A stretch of DNA of 64,000 bases from Oceanihabitans gracilariae (GCF_042684485.1 NZ_JBHULM010000011.1:372001-436000); one strand, 5' to 3'; counted from the stretch's first letter, positions 27,403-36,050 are shown. Notes: a model not told the origin generated them from the letters alone. Program-made: numbers and translations.

Positions 27403-29136
27403 TTATTCTAATCTTATATCTGAAACGGAAGCTCCTGTTGGTATCATAGGAAATACATTATCTTCTTTTTCTACACAAACTTCTAAAAAGTAGGCTTCTT
27501 TACTTGCCATCATTTCTGCAACAGCCTCTACCAACTCTTCTCTTGTTGTAACCTTTCTTGCACGTATATAATATCCTTCAGCAATGGCTACAAAATTAGG
27601 ATTCACCATTTCTGTAGATGCATAGCGTTTATCAAAAAACAGTTGTTGCCATTGGCGAACCATTCCTAAAAAGTCGTTGTTTAACACCACTACTTTTACC
27701 GCTGCTTTTTGCTGAAAAATAGTACCTAATTCTTGAATGGTCATTTGGTAACCACCATCACCAGATATAGAAACTACTTCACGTTCTGGTTTTGCCATTT
27801 TTGCTCCAATTGCAGCAGGAAGACCAAAGCCCATAGTACCTAAACCTCCTGAGGTAATATTACTTTTGGTTTGGTTAAACTCTGCATAACGACAAGCAAT
27901 CATTTGATGCTGACCAACGTCACTTACAATTGCAGCTTCACCTTTAGATTGTATATTTATTTGATTTAAAACCTCTCCCATGGTTAATCCTTCTTTAGTA
28001 GGATACAGATCGTTTTTAATCACTTTTTCATACTCAATAGCATAAAGATCTTTAAATTCTTGATGCCATTCTGTATGCGAATTTTCATTTATTAACGGAA
28101 GTATTGTTTCTAGGCTTGCTTTTGCATCACCTAAAACAGCAACATCTGCTTTTACATTTTTATTAATTTCAGCAGGATCAATTTCAAAGTGAATTACTTT
28201 AGCTTGTTTTGCGTAGGTTGCTAAATTACCAGTAACACGATCATCAAAACGCATACCTACAGCAATTAAAAGATCACATTCATTAGTTAGCACATTTGGC
28301 GCATAATTACCATGCATACCAACCATACCAACATTTAAAGGATGAGAAGTAGGAATTGCCGAAGCACCTAAAATGGTCCAAGCAGAAGGAATTCCTGCTT
28401 TTTCAATTACTGCTTTAAAAGCTTCTTCTGCCTCACTTAATATTACACCTTGTCCCCAAACTACTAATGGTTTTTTAGCAGCATTAATTAATTTTGCTGC
28501 CGCTTCTACTGATGCTTTTTCGGTTTTAGGCACTGCAGTATAACTTCTTATTCCTGTGCATTTTTTATAGTTAAAATCGAACTCTTCAAACTGTGCATCT
28601 TTAGTAATATCTACTAAAACAGGACCTGGACGCCCACTTTTAGCAATGTAAAATGCTTTTGCTAAAACTGCAGGAATATCTGAAGCTTTAGTTACTTGAC
28701 AGTTCCATTTGGTAACAGGAGTAGAAATACCTACAATATCTGTTTCTTGAAAGGCATCACTACCTAATAAATGGGAACCAACCTGCCCTGTAATACAAAC
28801 CATTGGTGTACTATCTATTTGGGCATCTGCAATACCTGTAATTAAATTGGTTGCTCCTGGACCAGAAGTTGCAATTGCGACACCTACCTCTCCAGAAATT
28901 CTAGCATAGCCTTGTGCTGCATGCGTTGCACCTTGCTCATGACGTGCTAATACGTGATGAATTTTACCTTGGTATTTATACAATTCATCATAAACAGGCA
29001 TGATGGCTCCACCAGGATAACCATAAAGTACCTTTACACCTTCTTCTAAAAGACATCTTACTACAGCTTCGCTTCCTGAGATGCGCTGTGTTGTTTCATT
29101 GCTTTTAGCTTCTTTTTTTATTGTTTTTGTATCCAT
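27403..29136 (-). CDS. ilvB: Acetolactate synthase large (catalytic) subunit
   Basis: 577 residues, ThDP enzyme. The catalytic Glu is in ARHEQGATHAAQGYA near 67. The ThDP/Mg motif GDGGYQMTIQELGT lies near 445 and NNDFLGMVRQWQ near 470. It condenses pyruvate with pyruvate or 2-oxobutanoate, the first common step to Val, Leu and Ile. It lies between ilvD and ilvN in the operon. Confidence 0.96.
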   Translation of the reverse strand: MDTKTIKKEAKSNETTQRISGSEAVVRCLLEEGVKVLYGYPGGAIMPVYDELYKYQGKIHHVLARHEQGATHAAQGYARISGEVGVAIATSGPGATNLITGIADAQIDSTPMVCITGQVGSHLLGSDAFQETDIVGISTPVTKWNCQVTKASDIPAVLAKAFYIAKSGRPGPVLVDITKDAQFEEFDFNYKKCTGIRSYTAVPKTEKASVEAAAKLINAAKKPLVVWGQGVILSEAEEAFKAVIEKAGIPSAWTILGASAIPTSHPLNVGMVGMHGNYAPNVLTNECDLLIAVGMRFDDRVTGNLATYAKQAKVIHFEIDPAEINKNVKADVAVLGDAKASLETILPLINENSHTEWHQEFKDLYAIEYEKVIKNDLYPTKEGLTMGEVLNQINIQSKGEAAIVSDVGQHQMIACRYAEFNQTKSNITSGGLGTMGFGLPAAIGAKMAKPEREVVSISGDGGYQMTIQELGTIFQQKAAVKVVVLNNDFLGMVRQWQQLFFDKRYASTEMVNPNFVAIAEGYYIRARKVTTREELVEAVAEMMASKEAYFLEVCVEKEDNVFPMIPTGASVSDIRLE

Positions 29137-29168
29137 ATTAATCTTGTTAGGATCATTATATTTCTTCT

Positions 29169-30845
29169 CTAGAACTCATCTGTTACACATCCTTTAGATG
29201 CAGAAGAAACGGTTTTAGCATATTTATAAAGTACGCCTCTTTCAAATTTTAATTCTGGCGCTTTCCAGCTTTTTTTTCTTTCTTGTAATTCTTCATCAGA
29301 AACATCTACACTAATCGTATTTGTTTCTGCATCAATAGTAATGATATCACCATCTTTAACTAAGGCTATGTTTCCTCCTTCTTGGGCTTCTGGAGTAATA
29401 TGTCCTACTACAAAACCATGCGTTCCTCCAGAGAAACGACCATCTGTAATTAAGGCTACATCTTTACCTAAACCAGCTCCCATAATAGCAGCAGTTGGTT
29501 TTAACATTTCTGGCATTCCTGGTCCTCCTTTTGGTCCTTCGTATCTAATAACTACAACATCTCCTTTTTCTACTTTACCATCACGAATACCATCATTTGC
29601 CGCATATTCACCTTCAAACACTTTTGCTTTTCCGCGAAAGCGTAACCCTTCTTTACCTGTAATTTTAGCAACACTTCCTTCGGTAGCTAAGTTTCCATAA
29701 AGCATACGTAAATGCCCTGAAATTTTAATAGGTTCTTCAATAGGTTTTATAACGTCTTGTCCTTCGGTTAAATCTGGTACGTCTAATAAATTTTCTGCAA
29801 TTGTTTTTCCTGTAACGGTTAAACAATCTCCATGAATTAATCCTTTCTTTAAAAGGTATTTTAATACTGCAGGAATTCCGCCAACAGCGTGAACGTCTTC
29901 CATTAAATATTTTCCGCTAGGCTTTAAATCTGCCAAAAACGGTGTATTATCACTTATATCTTGAAAATCTTTAAGCGTAAAATCTATTTGTGCTGCTCTT
30001 GCAATGGCTAAAAAGTGTAATACTGCATTGGTAGAACCTCCTAAAATGGTTACTAAGCGTATTGCATTTTCTAAAGATTTACGCGTAATAATATCTGAAG
30101 GCTTGATGTCTTTTTCTAACAACAAACGCAGTGCTTCACCAGCTTTTACAGACTCTTCTTTTTTAGCATCACTTAATGCTGGATTAGAAGAATTAAAAGG
30201 CAAGGTCATACCTAAAGCCTCAATTGCAGAAGCCATAGTATTTGCTGTATACATACCACCACAAGCACCTGCTCCTGGACATGCTTTTTCAACAATACTT
30301 TGGTATTCGCTTTCTTGCATAGTACCAGCAACTTTACTTCCCCAAGCTTCAAAAGCAGAAACCACATCTAGTTTTTTTCCATTATGGCAACCAGAATCAA
30401 TAGTACCTCCATATACTAATATAGAAGGACGATTTAAACGAATCATTGCCATTAAAGCGCCAGGCATATTTTTATCACAACCAACAACGGTTACCAAACC
30501 ATCATAACTCATGGCTTGCACAACTGTTTCCATAGAATCTGCAATAATATCACGAGAAGGTAATGAAAAACGCATTCCTGGTGTACCCATAGATATACCA
30601 TCACTAACACCAATGGTGTTAAAAATTAGTCCGACAACATCTTCATTTAAAGTTCCTTTTTTAACTAATTTTGCTAGATCATTTAAATGCATGTTACAAG
30701 GGTTACCTTCATAACCCGTACTTGCAATACCTACAATAGGTTTCAAAAAATCTTCTTTTGTTAAGCCAATAGCATGCAACATTGCTTGTGCTGCGGGTTG
30801 CGTTGGGTCTTGTGTTACTGTTTTACTATATTTATTTAGTGCCAT
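29169..30845 (-). CDS. ilvD: Dihydroxy-acid dehydratase
   Basis: 558 residues. The Fe-S cluster Cys residues are in VGCDKNMPGAL near 118 and CPGAGACGGMYTANTM near 190, with a further Cys near 50 (GNPCNMHL). It dehydrates dihydroxy acids to 2-oxo acids for Ile and Val. It is the first structural gene of the operon. It follows about 208 bases after the attenuator terminator, an unusually long spacer that contains a TTTAAATC-TTA-GATTTAAA palindrome and two near copies of GTTACAAGCTAA. Confidence 0.96.
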   Translation of the reverse strand: MALNKYSKTVTQDPTQPAAQAMLHAIGLTKEDFLKPIVGIASTGYEGNPCNMHLNDLAKLVKKGTLNEDVVGLIFNTIGVSDGISMGTPGMRFSLPSRDIIADSMETVVQAMSYDGLVTVVGCDKNMPGALMAMIRLNRPSILVYGGTIDSGCHNGKKLDVVSAFEAWGSKVAGTMQESEYQSIVEKACPGAGACGGMYTANTMASAIEALGMTLPFNSSNPALSDAKKEESVKAGEALRLLLEKDIKPSDIITRKSLENAIRLVTILGGSTNAVLHFLAIARAAQIDFTLKDFQDISDNTPFLADLKPSGKYLMEDVHAVGGIPAVLKYLLKKGLIHGDCLTVTGKTIAENLLDVPDLTEGQDVIKPIEEPIKISGHLRMLYGNLATEGSVAKITGKEGLRFRGKAKVFEGEYAANDGIRDGKVEKGDVVVIRYEGPKGGPGMPEMLKPTAAIMGAGLGKDVALITDGRFSGGTHGFVVGHITPEAQEGGNIALVKDGDIITIDAETNTISVDVSDEELQERKKSWKAPELKFERGVLYKYAKTVSSASKGCVTDEF

Positions 30846-31053
30846 TATAATATTATCTTCCTTTATGATTCGAAATTATAGGTTTTACTTTTCTTTTATA
30901 TTTTTAATAGGTGTAACAAGCTAAACTCAATGTTACAAGCTAACACTTAACTAGTTGATTTACAATTAGTTATTGTCTTTTTTTATATGATGTTCAATTC
31001 TTATTATTATTTATAACATATTACAAATAGGTTTTAAATCTTAGATTTAAAGC

Positions 31054-31085
31054 AAAAAAAAAGCCTTCCGGATTAAGGAAGGCTT
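31054..31085 (-). terminator. ilv operon attenuator terminator
   Basis: In the transcript: AAGCCTTCC, loop TTAATCC, GGAAGGCTT, then a run of nine U counting from the stem end. It lies between the Ile-rich leader ORF and ilvD. Its 5' arm (31075-31081) can pair for 7 bp with 31115-31121, inside leader codons 21-23, giving a mutually exclusive antiterminator. Confidence 0.88.
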
Positions 31086-31108
31086 ACATATATATATTTT
31101 TAAATAAT

Positions 31109-31183
31109 TTATAACTTCCCTTGGCTTCGTGGTATAATCACGATGCGAATAATAGAGATGATATTAATTATTTGTTTTTTCAT
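31109..31183 (-). CDS. ilv operon leader peptide
   Basis: A 24-codon ORF that begins MKKQIINIISIIRIVIIPRS and ends QGKL before TAA. Nine of codons 5-17 are Ile and one is Val, far beyond chance and matching the end products of the operon. A T-rich terminator hairpin follows 24 bases after the stop. A shortage of charged tRNA-Ile would stall the ribosome and leave codons 21-23 free to capture the 5' arm of the terminator. The frame and hairpins are seen; the mechanism is inferred from the classical ilv model. Confidence 0.88.
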   Translation of the reverse strand: MKKQIINIISIIRIVIIPRSQGKL

Positions 31184-31245
31184 TGTATGGTATAAATGTA
31201 AGAAAGCTTTTTTAATATCCTATCTTTTATTTAAAAAAGGTTAAA

Positions 31246-31279
31246 TTGATATGCTTTCCATTTTATTTATTTACTTTTG
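31246..31279 (+). promoter_or_regulatory. metK promoter
   Basis: TTG at 31246-31248, a 23-base spacer, and TACTTTTG at 31272-31279, a full TAnnTTTG match. Transcription would begin near 31285, about 10 bases ahead of the SAM-II-like aptamer. Confidence 0.75.
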
Positions 31280-31294
31280 CACTATTAAAAATTA

Positions 31295-31389
31295 AGAGGA
31301 AAAATTTGTCTGATTGCAACCTCTATGTTTTTCGGGTTATCGAAAAGCAGATTTCAAATTCTATTTGAAATTAAAAAATGCTAAAGCAG
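31295..31389 (+). ncRNA. SAM-II-like riboswitch upstream of metK
   Basis: Helix P1 is AGAGG (31295-31299) with CCTCT (31320-31324). Its loop reads AATTTGTCTGATTGCAA, and the 3' strand reads AAATGCTAAAGCAG (31376-31389). This follows the SAM-II plan of a loop ending in ATTGCAA and a 3' strand with GCTAAA that folds back as a pseudoknot: ATTT with AAAT and CTG with CAG both pair here. Two extra hairpins (TTTTCG/CGAAAA near 31328-31346 and ATTTCAAAT/ATTTGAAAT near 31351-31371) sit between P1 and the 3' strand. The ATG lies 76 bases further on, so control differs from the compact alphaproteobacterial form. GCTA at 31380 could also pair with TAGC at 31407 as an alternative fold. Confidence 0.72.
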
Positions 31390-31465
31390 TAAGTTATTCA
31401 CTACTCTAGCGACCAAGCAATCCAGCAAATTTATAATTAAACTATAATTAAAAAATTTAGGATTT

Positions 31466-32719
31466 ATGCCATATTTATTTACTTCTGAAAGTGTATCAGA
31501 AGGACATCCAGATAAAGTAGCAGACCAAATAAGCGACGCTTTAATTGATCATTTTTTAGCTTTTGATAAAGAATCTAAAGTTGCTTGCGAAACCTTAGTT
31601 ACTACAGGACAAGTAGTTCTTGCAGGAGAAGTAAAATCGAACACCTATTTAGACGTACAAAAAATTGCTCGTGATACCATTAATAAAATTGGTTACACAA
31701 AAAGCGAATATATGTTTGACGGAAATTCATGTGGTGTTTTTTCTGCTATACATGAACAATCTCCAGATATTAATCAAGGGGTTGACAGAGCAACTAAAGA
31801 AGAGCAAGGAGCTGGAGACCAAGGAATGATGTTTGGTTATGCTACACGCGAAACCGAAAACTACATGCCTTTAGCATTAGATCTTTCGCATAAAATTTTA
31901 ATAGAGCTTGCCGCTTTACGTAGAGAAAGCAAAGACATTACCTATTTACGTCCAGACTCAAAAAGTCAAGTAACTATTGAGTATAGTGATGATAATGTAC
32001 CACAACGTATTGACTCTATTGTAATTTCTACACAGCATGATGATTTTGATACAGAAGAAGCCATGCTTGAAAAAATTAGAAAAGATATTGTAGAGATATT
32101 GATTCCTAGAGTAATTGCAAAATTACCAGAGAATTTACAAGCGCTCTTTAATGAAAACATTAAATACCACATTAACCCTACAGGAAAATTTGTTATTGGT
32201 GGACCTCATGGAGATACAGGACTTACAGGAAGAAAAATTATTGTAGACACCTATGGAGGAAAAGGAGCTCATGGTGGAGGTGCTTTTTCTGGAAAAGACC
32301 CAAGTAAGGTAGACAGAAGTGCTGCCTATGCTACCAGACATATTGCTAAAAACTTAGTTGCAGCAGGTGTTGCTGATGAAGTTTTAGTACAAGTAAGTTA
32401 TGCTATTGGAGTGGTAGAACCAATGGGAATTTTTATTGATACCTACGGAACTTGTCCTTTTAATATGACAGATGGTGAAATTGCTCAAAAAGTTTCTGAA
32501 ATTTTTGACATGCGACCTGCAGCTATTGAAGAGCGATTAAAATTACGTAATCCAATGTATAGCGAAACTGCTGCTTACGGACACATGGGAAGACCTAGTG
32601 AAACTGTAAGTAAAACTTTTTCGCAACCTAATGGTGAAGATTTAACGGTAGATGTTGAATTGTTTACTTGGGAAAAATTAGACCATGTAGACAAAGTAAA
32701 AGCAGCCTTTGGGTTGTAA
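31466..32719 (+). CDS. metK: S-adenosylmethionine synthetase
   Basis: 417 residues. Signatures are SEGHPDKVADQISDA near 10, GAGDQGMMFGYA near 117 and GGKGAHGGGAFSGKDPSKVD near 260. It makes S-adenosylmethionine from methionine and ATP. It is monocistronic, with its own promoter, a long leader holding a SAM-II-like aptamer, and a terminator. Product feedback through the aptamer is therefore likely. Confidence 0.97.
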   Translation: MPYLFTSESVSEGHPDKVADQISDALIDHFLAFDKESKVACETLVTTGQVVLAGEVKSNTYLDVQKIARDTINKIGYTKSEYMFDGNSCGVFSAIHEQSPDINQGVDRATKEEQGAGDQGMMFGYATRETENYMPLALDLSHKILIELAALRRESKDITYLRPDSKSQVTIEYSDDNVPQRIDSIVISTQHDDFDTEEAMLEKIRKDIVEILIPRVIAKLPENLQALFNENIKYHINPTGKFVIGGPHGDTGLTGRKIIVDTYGGKGAHGGGAFSGKDPSKVDRSAAYATRHIAKNLVAAGVADEVLVQVSYAIGVVEPMGIFIDTYGTCPFNMTDGEIAQKVSEIFDMRPAAIEERLKLRNPMYSETAAYGHMGRPSETVSKTFSQPNGEDLTVDVELFTWEKLDHVDKVKAAFGL

Positions 32720-32739
32720 AATACAGATAAAACAAACCA

Positions 32740-32774
32740 AAAAGCCTCTAGTATACTTGCTAGAGGCTTTTTTT
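32740..32774 (+). terminator. metK terminator
   Basis: AAAGCCTCTAG, loop TATACTTG, CTAGAGGCTTT followed by a T-run, beginning 21 bases after the stop codon. Confidence 0.9.
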
Positions 32775-32905
32775 ATGTAAAAATTTAAATTTTTTACACA
32801 CTTTATAAAGCGCGTAAACATTTAAATAACAAGACCATAAAGCCTTCTAAATCTTAGAACATTAATTTTTTTTAAAAAATTGATAAAAAAGACCGCTTTA
32901 TATAG

Positions 32906-32935
32906 TTGAAAAAATAGAAAACTTAAATATATTTG
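32906..32935 (+). promoter_or_regulatory. tRNA-Tyr promoter
   Basis: TTG (32906-32908), 19-base spacer, TATATTTG (32928-32935), a full match to the Bacteroidota consensus, ending 10 bases before the mature tRNA. Confidence 0.8.
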
Positions 32936-32945
32936 CGGTCTGTTT

Positions 32946-33027
32946 GGGGAGATACTCAAGCGGCCAACGAGGACAGACTGTAACTCTGTTGTTTTTAACT
33001 TCGCAGGTTCGAATCCTGCTCTCCCCA
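32946..33027 (+). tRNA. tRNA-Tyr (GTA)
   Basis: 82 bases, class II tRNA with a long variable arm. The acceptor stem is GGGGAGA/TCTCCCC and the discriminator is A. The anticodon stem is ACAGA/TCTGT around loop CTGTAAC, giving anticodon GTA. The T-arm is CGCAGGTTCGAATCCTGC. CCA is not encoded. It has its own promoter and terminator and is followed by no second tRNA. Confidence 0.95.
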
Positions 33028-33036
33028 CATTACACT

Positions 33037-33068
33037 AAAAGCCTTCTTTATTTAAGAAGGCTTTTTTT
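33037..33068 (+). terminator. tRNA-Tyr terminator
   Basis: AAAAGCCTTCTT, loop TATTT, AAGAAGGCTTTT plus T-run, ten bases after the tRNA. Confidence 0.9.
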
Positions 33069-33316
33069 ATACACAAAACTTCTAGAAACTTGTGTTTTTA
33101 TTCTAGCAAAGATTACCTACTTGCAGTATGTTTTGCTACACAACATACTTAAACACAAAAAAGTAAAGGCTCGTATTTTATTTTAGCAATAAATTCAATA
33201 ACTTTAACAATCAGCTACTTACGTAAATAAGCAATAATAAATACCCTATTGCTAGATTTATGTAAATAATGAGAGTATTGCCTATTAAACCCATTGACGT
33301 CCTTAAAAATAGAATT

Positions 33317-33751
33317 ATGAAAAATATTTTAGTTACCATTGATTTTCGTAGTAATGAACAATTACTAATTACAAAAGCCTTTGAGTTGGCTGAGAAATTC
33401 CATTCTAAAATATGGCTTATACATATTTCTGCTCCAGATCCAGATTTTGTTGGTTTAGGAGTTGGACCTCAAAACATAAGAGATAGTCGTGCTACAGAAC
33501 TTAAAAAAGAACGCCAACAACTACAAGAATATACAGATATGCTAAACAGCAAAGGTGTTGCTACAGAAGGTTTACTTATACAAGGAACAACTATTGAAAT
33601 GATTATGGAGAAAGCGAAGAAATTACGCATTGATTTAATTATAGCAGGACACCAAGAACACAATTTTCTCTACAATGCATTTATAGGAAGCGTATCTAGA
33701 GAAATTGTAAAAAAATCTAAAATACCAGTACTTATTGTGCCTTTAGACTAA
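33317..33751 (+). CDS. Universal stress protein family (UspA-like)
   Basis: 144 residues from MKNILVTIDF. An upstream in-frame Met at 33269 adds 16 residues unlike the family. The C-terminal ATP-type motif G-x2-x-G-x9-G-S/T is present in variant form (AGHQEHNFLYNAFIGSVSREIV, counted from 108). IPVLIVPLD is the usual last strand. A single Usp domain in the cytoplasm, exact role unknown. It is flanked by the tRNA-Tyr terminator and its own terminator. Confidence 0.85.
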   Translation: MKNILVTIDFRSNEQLLITKAFELAEKFHSKIWLIHISAPDPDFVGLGVGPQNIRDSRATELKKERQQLQEYTDMLNSKGVATEGLLIQGTTIEMIMEKAKKLRIDLIIAGHQEHNFLYNAFIGSVSREIVKKSKIPVLIVPLD

Positions 33752-33816
33752 ACGGAAAGAGAAATAACATGACATACTTGAATGTGTATGATGCATGATA
33801 TGTTTTACTTAATTAT

Positions 33817-33849
33817 AAAAAGCTTACTCTCTTTAGAGGAGGCTTTTTT
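33817..33849 (+). terminator. Probable terminator after the universal stress protein gene
   Basis: AAAAAGC ... GCTTTTTT outer stem with inner CTCT/AGAG, imperfect, ending in a T-run. Confidence 0.6.
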
Positions 33850-33852
33850 AAT

Positions 33853-33870
33853 ATACGTAGAGCTACGTAT
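33853..33870. repeat. Perfect palindrome ATACGTAG-AG-CTACGTAT
   Basis: Eight-base arms with a two-base centre, 150 bases ahead of the OLD-family gene. It could be a protein-binding site or part of a decayed repeat; the right-hand repeat beyond the OLD gene also contains GCTACGTAGC. Confidence 0.6.
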
Positions 33871-34021
33871 TTTAGTTTTGTGGGAAAAGTTGTAGGTTTG
33901 TTTAGCATGACTTTACAGGATATAAGTAACAGTAAACTAACTATAGTATGGTTTATTTGAAGGATATCATTAATAAAAATTATTATATAAAAAGTTGTGC
34001 TTCATGCAGAAAACCAATCAA

Positions 34022-35848
34022 ATGAATTTAAAATCTTTAACTGTTAAAAATTTCAGAGCTTATCAAGCTGAAACAAAAATTGAATTTGATCAATTAACCA
34101 CAATAATTGGAAAAAATGATATTGGAAAATCTACAGTACTTGAAGCACTTGAAATTTTCTTTAATAATAGTACAGTAAAAATTGAATCCTCAGATGCAAA
34201 TATTCATTCCACAGATAAAACCGTTGAAATAACTTGCGAATTCACCGATTACCCTTCTGAAATATCTATTGATTCTTCTTCTCCAACTAATCTAAAAGAT
34301 GAATACCTTTTATCTAAAGATGAAACTTTAGTAATTAGAAAAAAAATTGATTGTAATAAAAAAACACCAAGCATTGATATTTATATTGTTGCAAATCACC
34401 CAACAGAGAAAGAAGTTGCAAATCTTCTAGAGCTAAAAGAAAAAGACTTGCAGGGAATTGTAAAAGCGAAATCATTAGATTCTAAATTAAAGGGAAATCC
34501 AACAATGAGAAAAGCTATTTGGAGTTCAGTTTCAGACTTAAAACTTCAAACTATCGAATTACCTGTTTCAAAACCAAAAGAAGACGCTAAAAGAATTTGG
34601 GAGCAAATAGATACTTATTTGCCAATGTTTGCTTTATTTCAAAGCGACAGAAGTAGTAGTGATTCTGATAGTGAAGTACAAAGCCCTATGAAAGCAGCAA
34701 TAGCAACTGCTATTTCAGAAGTACAACAAGAAATAAATGATATTCAGAAAAAAGTAAGAGAAAAAGCCGAAGAAATTGCAACCAATACACATAAAGCATT
34801 AAAGGAAATTGATGAAAATTTAGCTAGTAAATTAGACCCTAAATTCAACCCTCCAACTCCAGCAAAATGGAATGGTTTATTCTCCATTCAATTAGACACA
34901 GATGACGGAATCCCTCTTAACAAAAGAGGTAGTGGAGTCAGAAGAATGATTCTAGTAAGTTTCTTCAAGGCAGAAGCTGAAAGACGACTTAAATCTTCGG
35001 CTAAACAAAATATAATTTATGCAATTGAAGAGCCTGAAACTGCCCAGCATCCAAATAATCAAAAAGTACTAATTGAATCTTTTAAATCATTAGCCAATGA
35101 AAGTAACTGCCAAATAATTTTAACAACTCATAGTCCAGGATTAGCTTCTGAACTTCCTATAAACAGTTTAAGGTTTATAGATAAAGACGAACACGGTAAA
35201 TTAAGCATTGCATTTGGAGAAGGTATTTTTCCAAAAATAGCGGAAACTTTAGGTGTAACTCCTGATAGCAGGGTAAAAGCTTTAATTTGCGTTGAAGGCC
35301 CAACTGATGTCACTGCATTAGGTTGTTTAAGTAAAGCTATGAACTTAAAATATCCTGAAATACCCAATTTGCTTACTGATGAGCGTGTTGCTTTTATTTT
35401 AATGGGAGGTTCTACATTAAAACATTGGGTTAATCACAACTATTTAAAGGAATTAGGAAAACCAGAATTTCACCTATACGATAATGATGTAACTTCTTAT
35501 CAAAATTCCATAGACCAAGTTAACGAACGAGATGATTTGTCGATTGGTCAATTAACTCAAAAACTTGAAATAGAAAGCTACTTACATAAAGATGCAGTGA
35601 AAATTGGATTTGACTTAGATATTGAAATACCTGACCAATTAAATGGAGATAATAAAGCTACTCCGAAAATATTTGCAGAGGCTTATTCCTTAAAGAATGG
35701 AATACCAAACCCAATTAGAGATAAAAATGCTAAAAAACTCTTAGCGGAAAGAGCATTCCCGAATATGACAGCTGAAATGATAGAAGAGAGAGATCCTAAT
35801 AATGAGGTTAAAGGTTGGTTCGAAAAAATAAATAAATTGTTGAATTAG
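34022..35848 (+). CDS. OLD-family ATP-dependent nuclease (ABC-ATPase plus TOPRIM)
   Basis: 608 residues from MNLKSLTVKNFRAYQAETK; an earlier in-frame Met at 33995 is possible. Walker A is IIGKNDIGKST near residue 30. The Walker B region is YAIEEPETAQHP near 333, followed by the His-switch TTHSPG near 369. A C-terminal TOPRIM domain begins at CVEGPTDVTAL near 423 with FHLYDNDV near 483. This is the plan of OLD endonucleases, many of which defend against phage. No UvrD-like GajB partner adjoins it, so it is the stand-alone class 1 type. It sits alone between terminators and palindromes, suggesting horizontal acquisition. Confidence 0.85.
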   Translation: MNLKSLTVKNFRAYQAETKIEFDQLTTIIGKNDIGKSTVLEALEIFFNNSTVKIESSDANIHSTDKTVEITCEFTDYPSEISIDSSSPTNLKDEYLLSKDETLVIRKKIDCNKKTPSIDIYIVANHPTEKEVANLLELKEKDLQGIVKAKSLDSKLKGNPTMRKAIWSSVSDLKLQTIELPVSKPKEDAKRIWEQIDTYLPMFALFQSDRSSSDSDSEVQSPMKAAIATAISEVQQEINDIQKKVREKAEEIATNTHKALKEIDENLASKLDPKFNPPTPAKWNGLFSIQLDTDDGIPLNKRGSGVRRMILVSFFKAEAERRLKSSAKQNIIYAIEEPETAQHPNNQKVLIESFKSLANESNCQIILTTHSPGLASELPINSLRFIDKDEHGKLSIAFGEGIFPKIAETLGVTPDSRVKALICVEGPTDVTALGCLSKAMNLKYPEIPNLLTDERVAFILMGGSTLKHWVNHNYLKELGKPEFHLYDNDVTSYQNSIDQVNERDDLSIGQLTQKLEIESYLHKDAVKIGFDLDIEIPDQLNGDNKATPKIFAEAYSLKNGIPNPIRDKNAKKLLAERAFPNMTAEMIEERDPNNEVKGWFEKINKLLN

Positions 35849-35896
35849 AAAAGCACGAAAGCACAACAAACACTTAAAAGCAAAAACCAACCACAC

Positions 35897-35930
35897 AAAA
35901 AAAGCCTTCTTTTTTCAAGAAGGCTTTTTT
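35897..35930 (+). terminator. Terminator of the OLD-family gene
   Basis: AAAAGCCTTCTT, loop TTTTC, AAGAAGGCTTTT with a T-run. It directly abuts the repeat element that begins at 35931. Confidence 0.9.
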
Positions 35931-36027
35931 GCGTTAAGGATGGAAGTGGCATCCTTTTGTTTTTTACAAAAGATATAACGTACAGCCTGACGCTACGTAG
36001 CTTTTTCAGCGTAGTAGCGTAACGCCC
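35931..36027 (-). repeat. GGGCGTTAC-type intergenic repeat, copy 1
   Basis: Read on the - strand it begins GGGCGTTACGCTACTACGC, contains TATATCTTTTGT and CAAAAGGATGCC, and ends CTTAACGC. The same ordered blocks occur at 41365-41452 in the opposite orientation. Internal arms TCTTTTGT/ACAAAAGGA form a hairpin. It resembles the short, highly repeated GGGCGTT...GTCGGGCT...GGAT...CACGC elements common between genes in Flavobacteriaceae. Confidence 0.8.
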
Positions 36028-36050
36028 AAATTATAATAGAACTATTCTTT

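Noticed and set aside
29341..30714. Long + strand frames of 60-170 codons opposite ilvD
   Set aside because: Antisense shadows of ilvD, whose protein is fully conserved; no promoter or family resemblance.
32822..33186. Open frames on both strands over the tRNA-Tyr gene (32822-33028 on -, 32944-33186 on +)
   Set aside because: They run through a fully folded tRNA and its terminator; composition and context give no sign of coding.
33037..35930. Near-identical hairpins AAAAGCCTTCTT...AAGAAGGC at 33037 and 35897 as attachment sites of a mobile island
   Set aside because: Both have the layout and T-runs of ordinary terminators, and the shared core GCCTTCTT is common in terminators of such genomes; no integrase lies between them.
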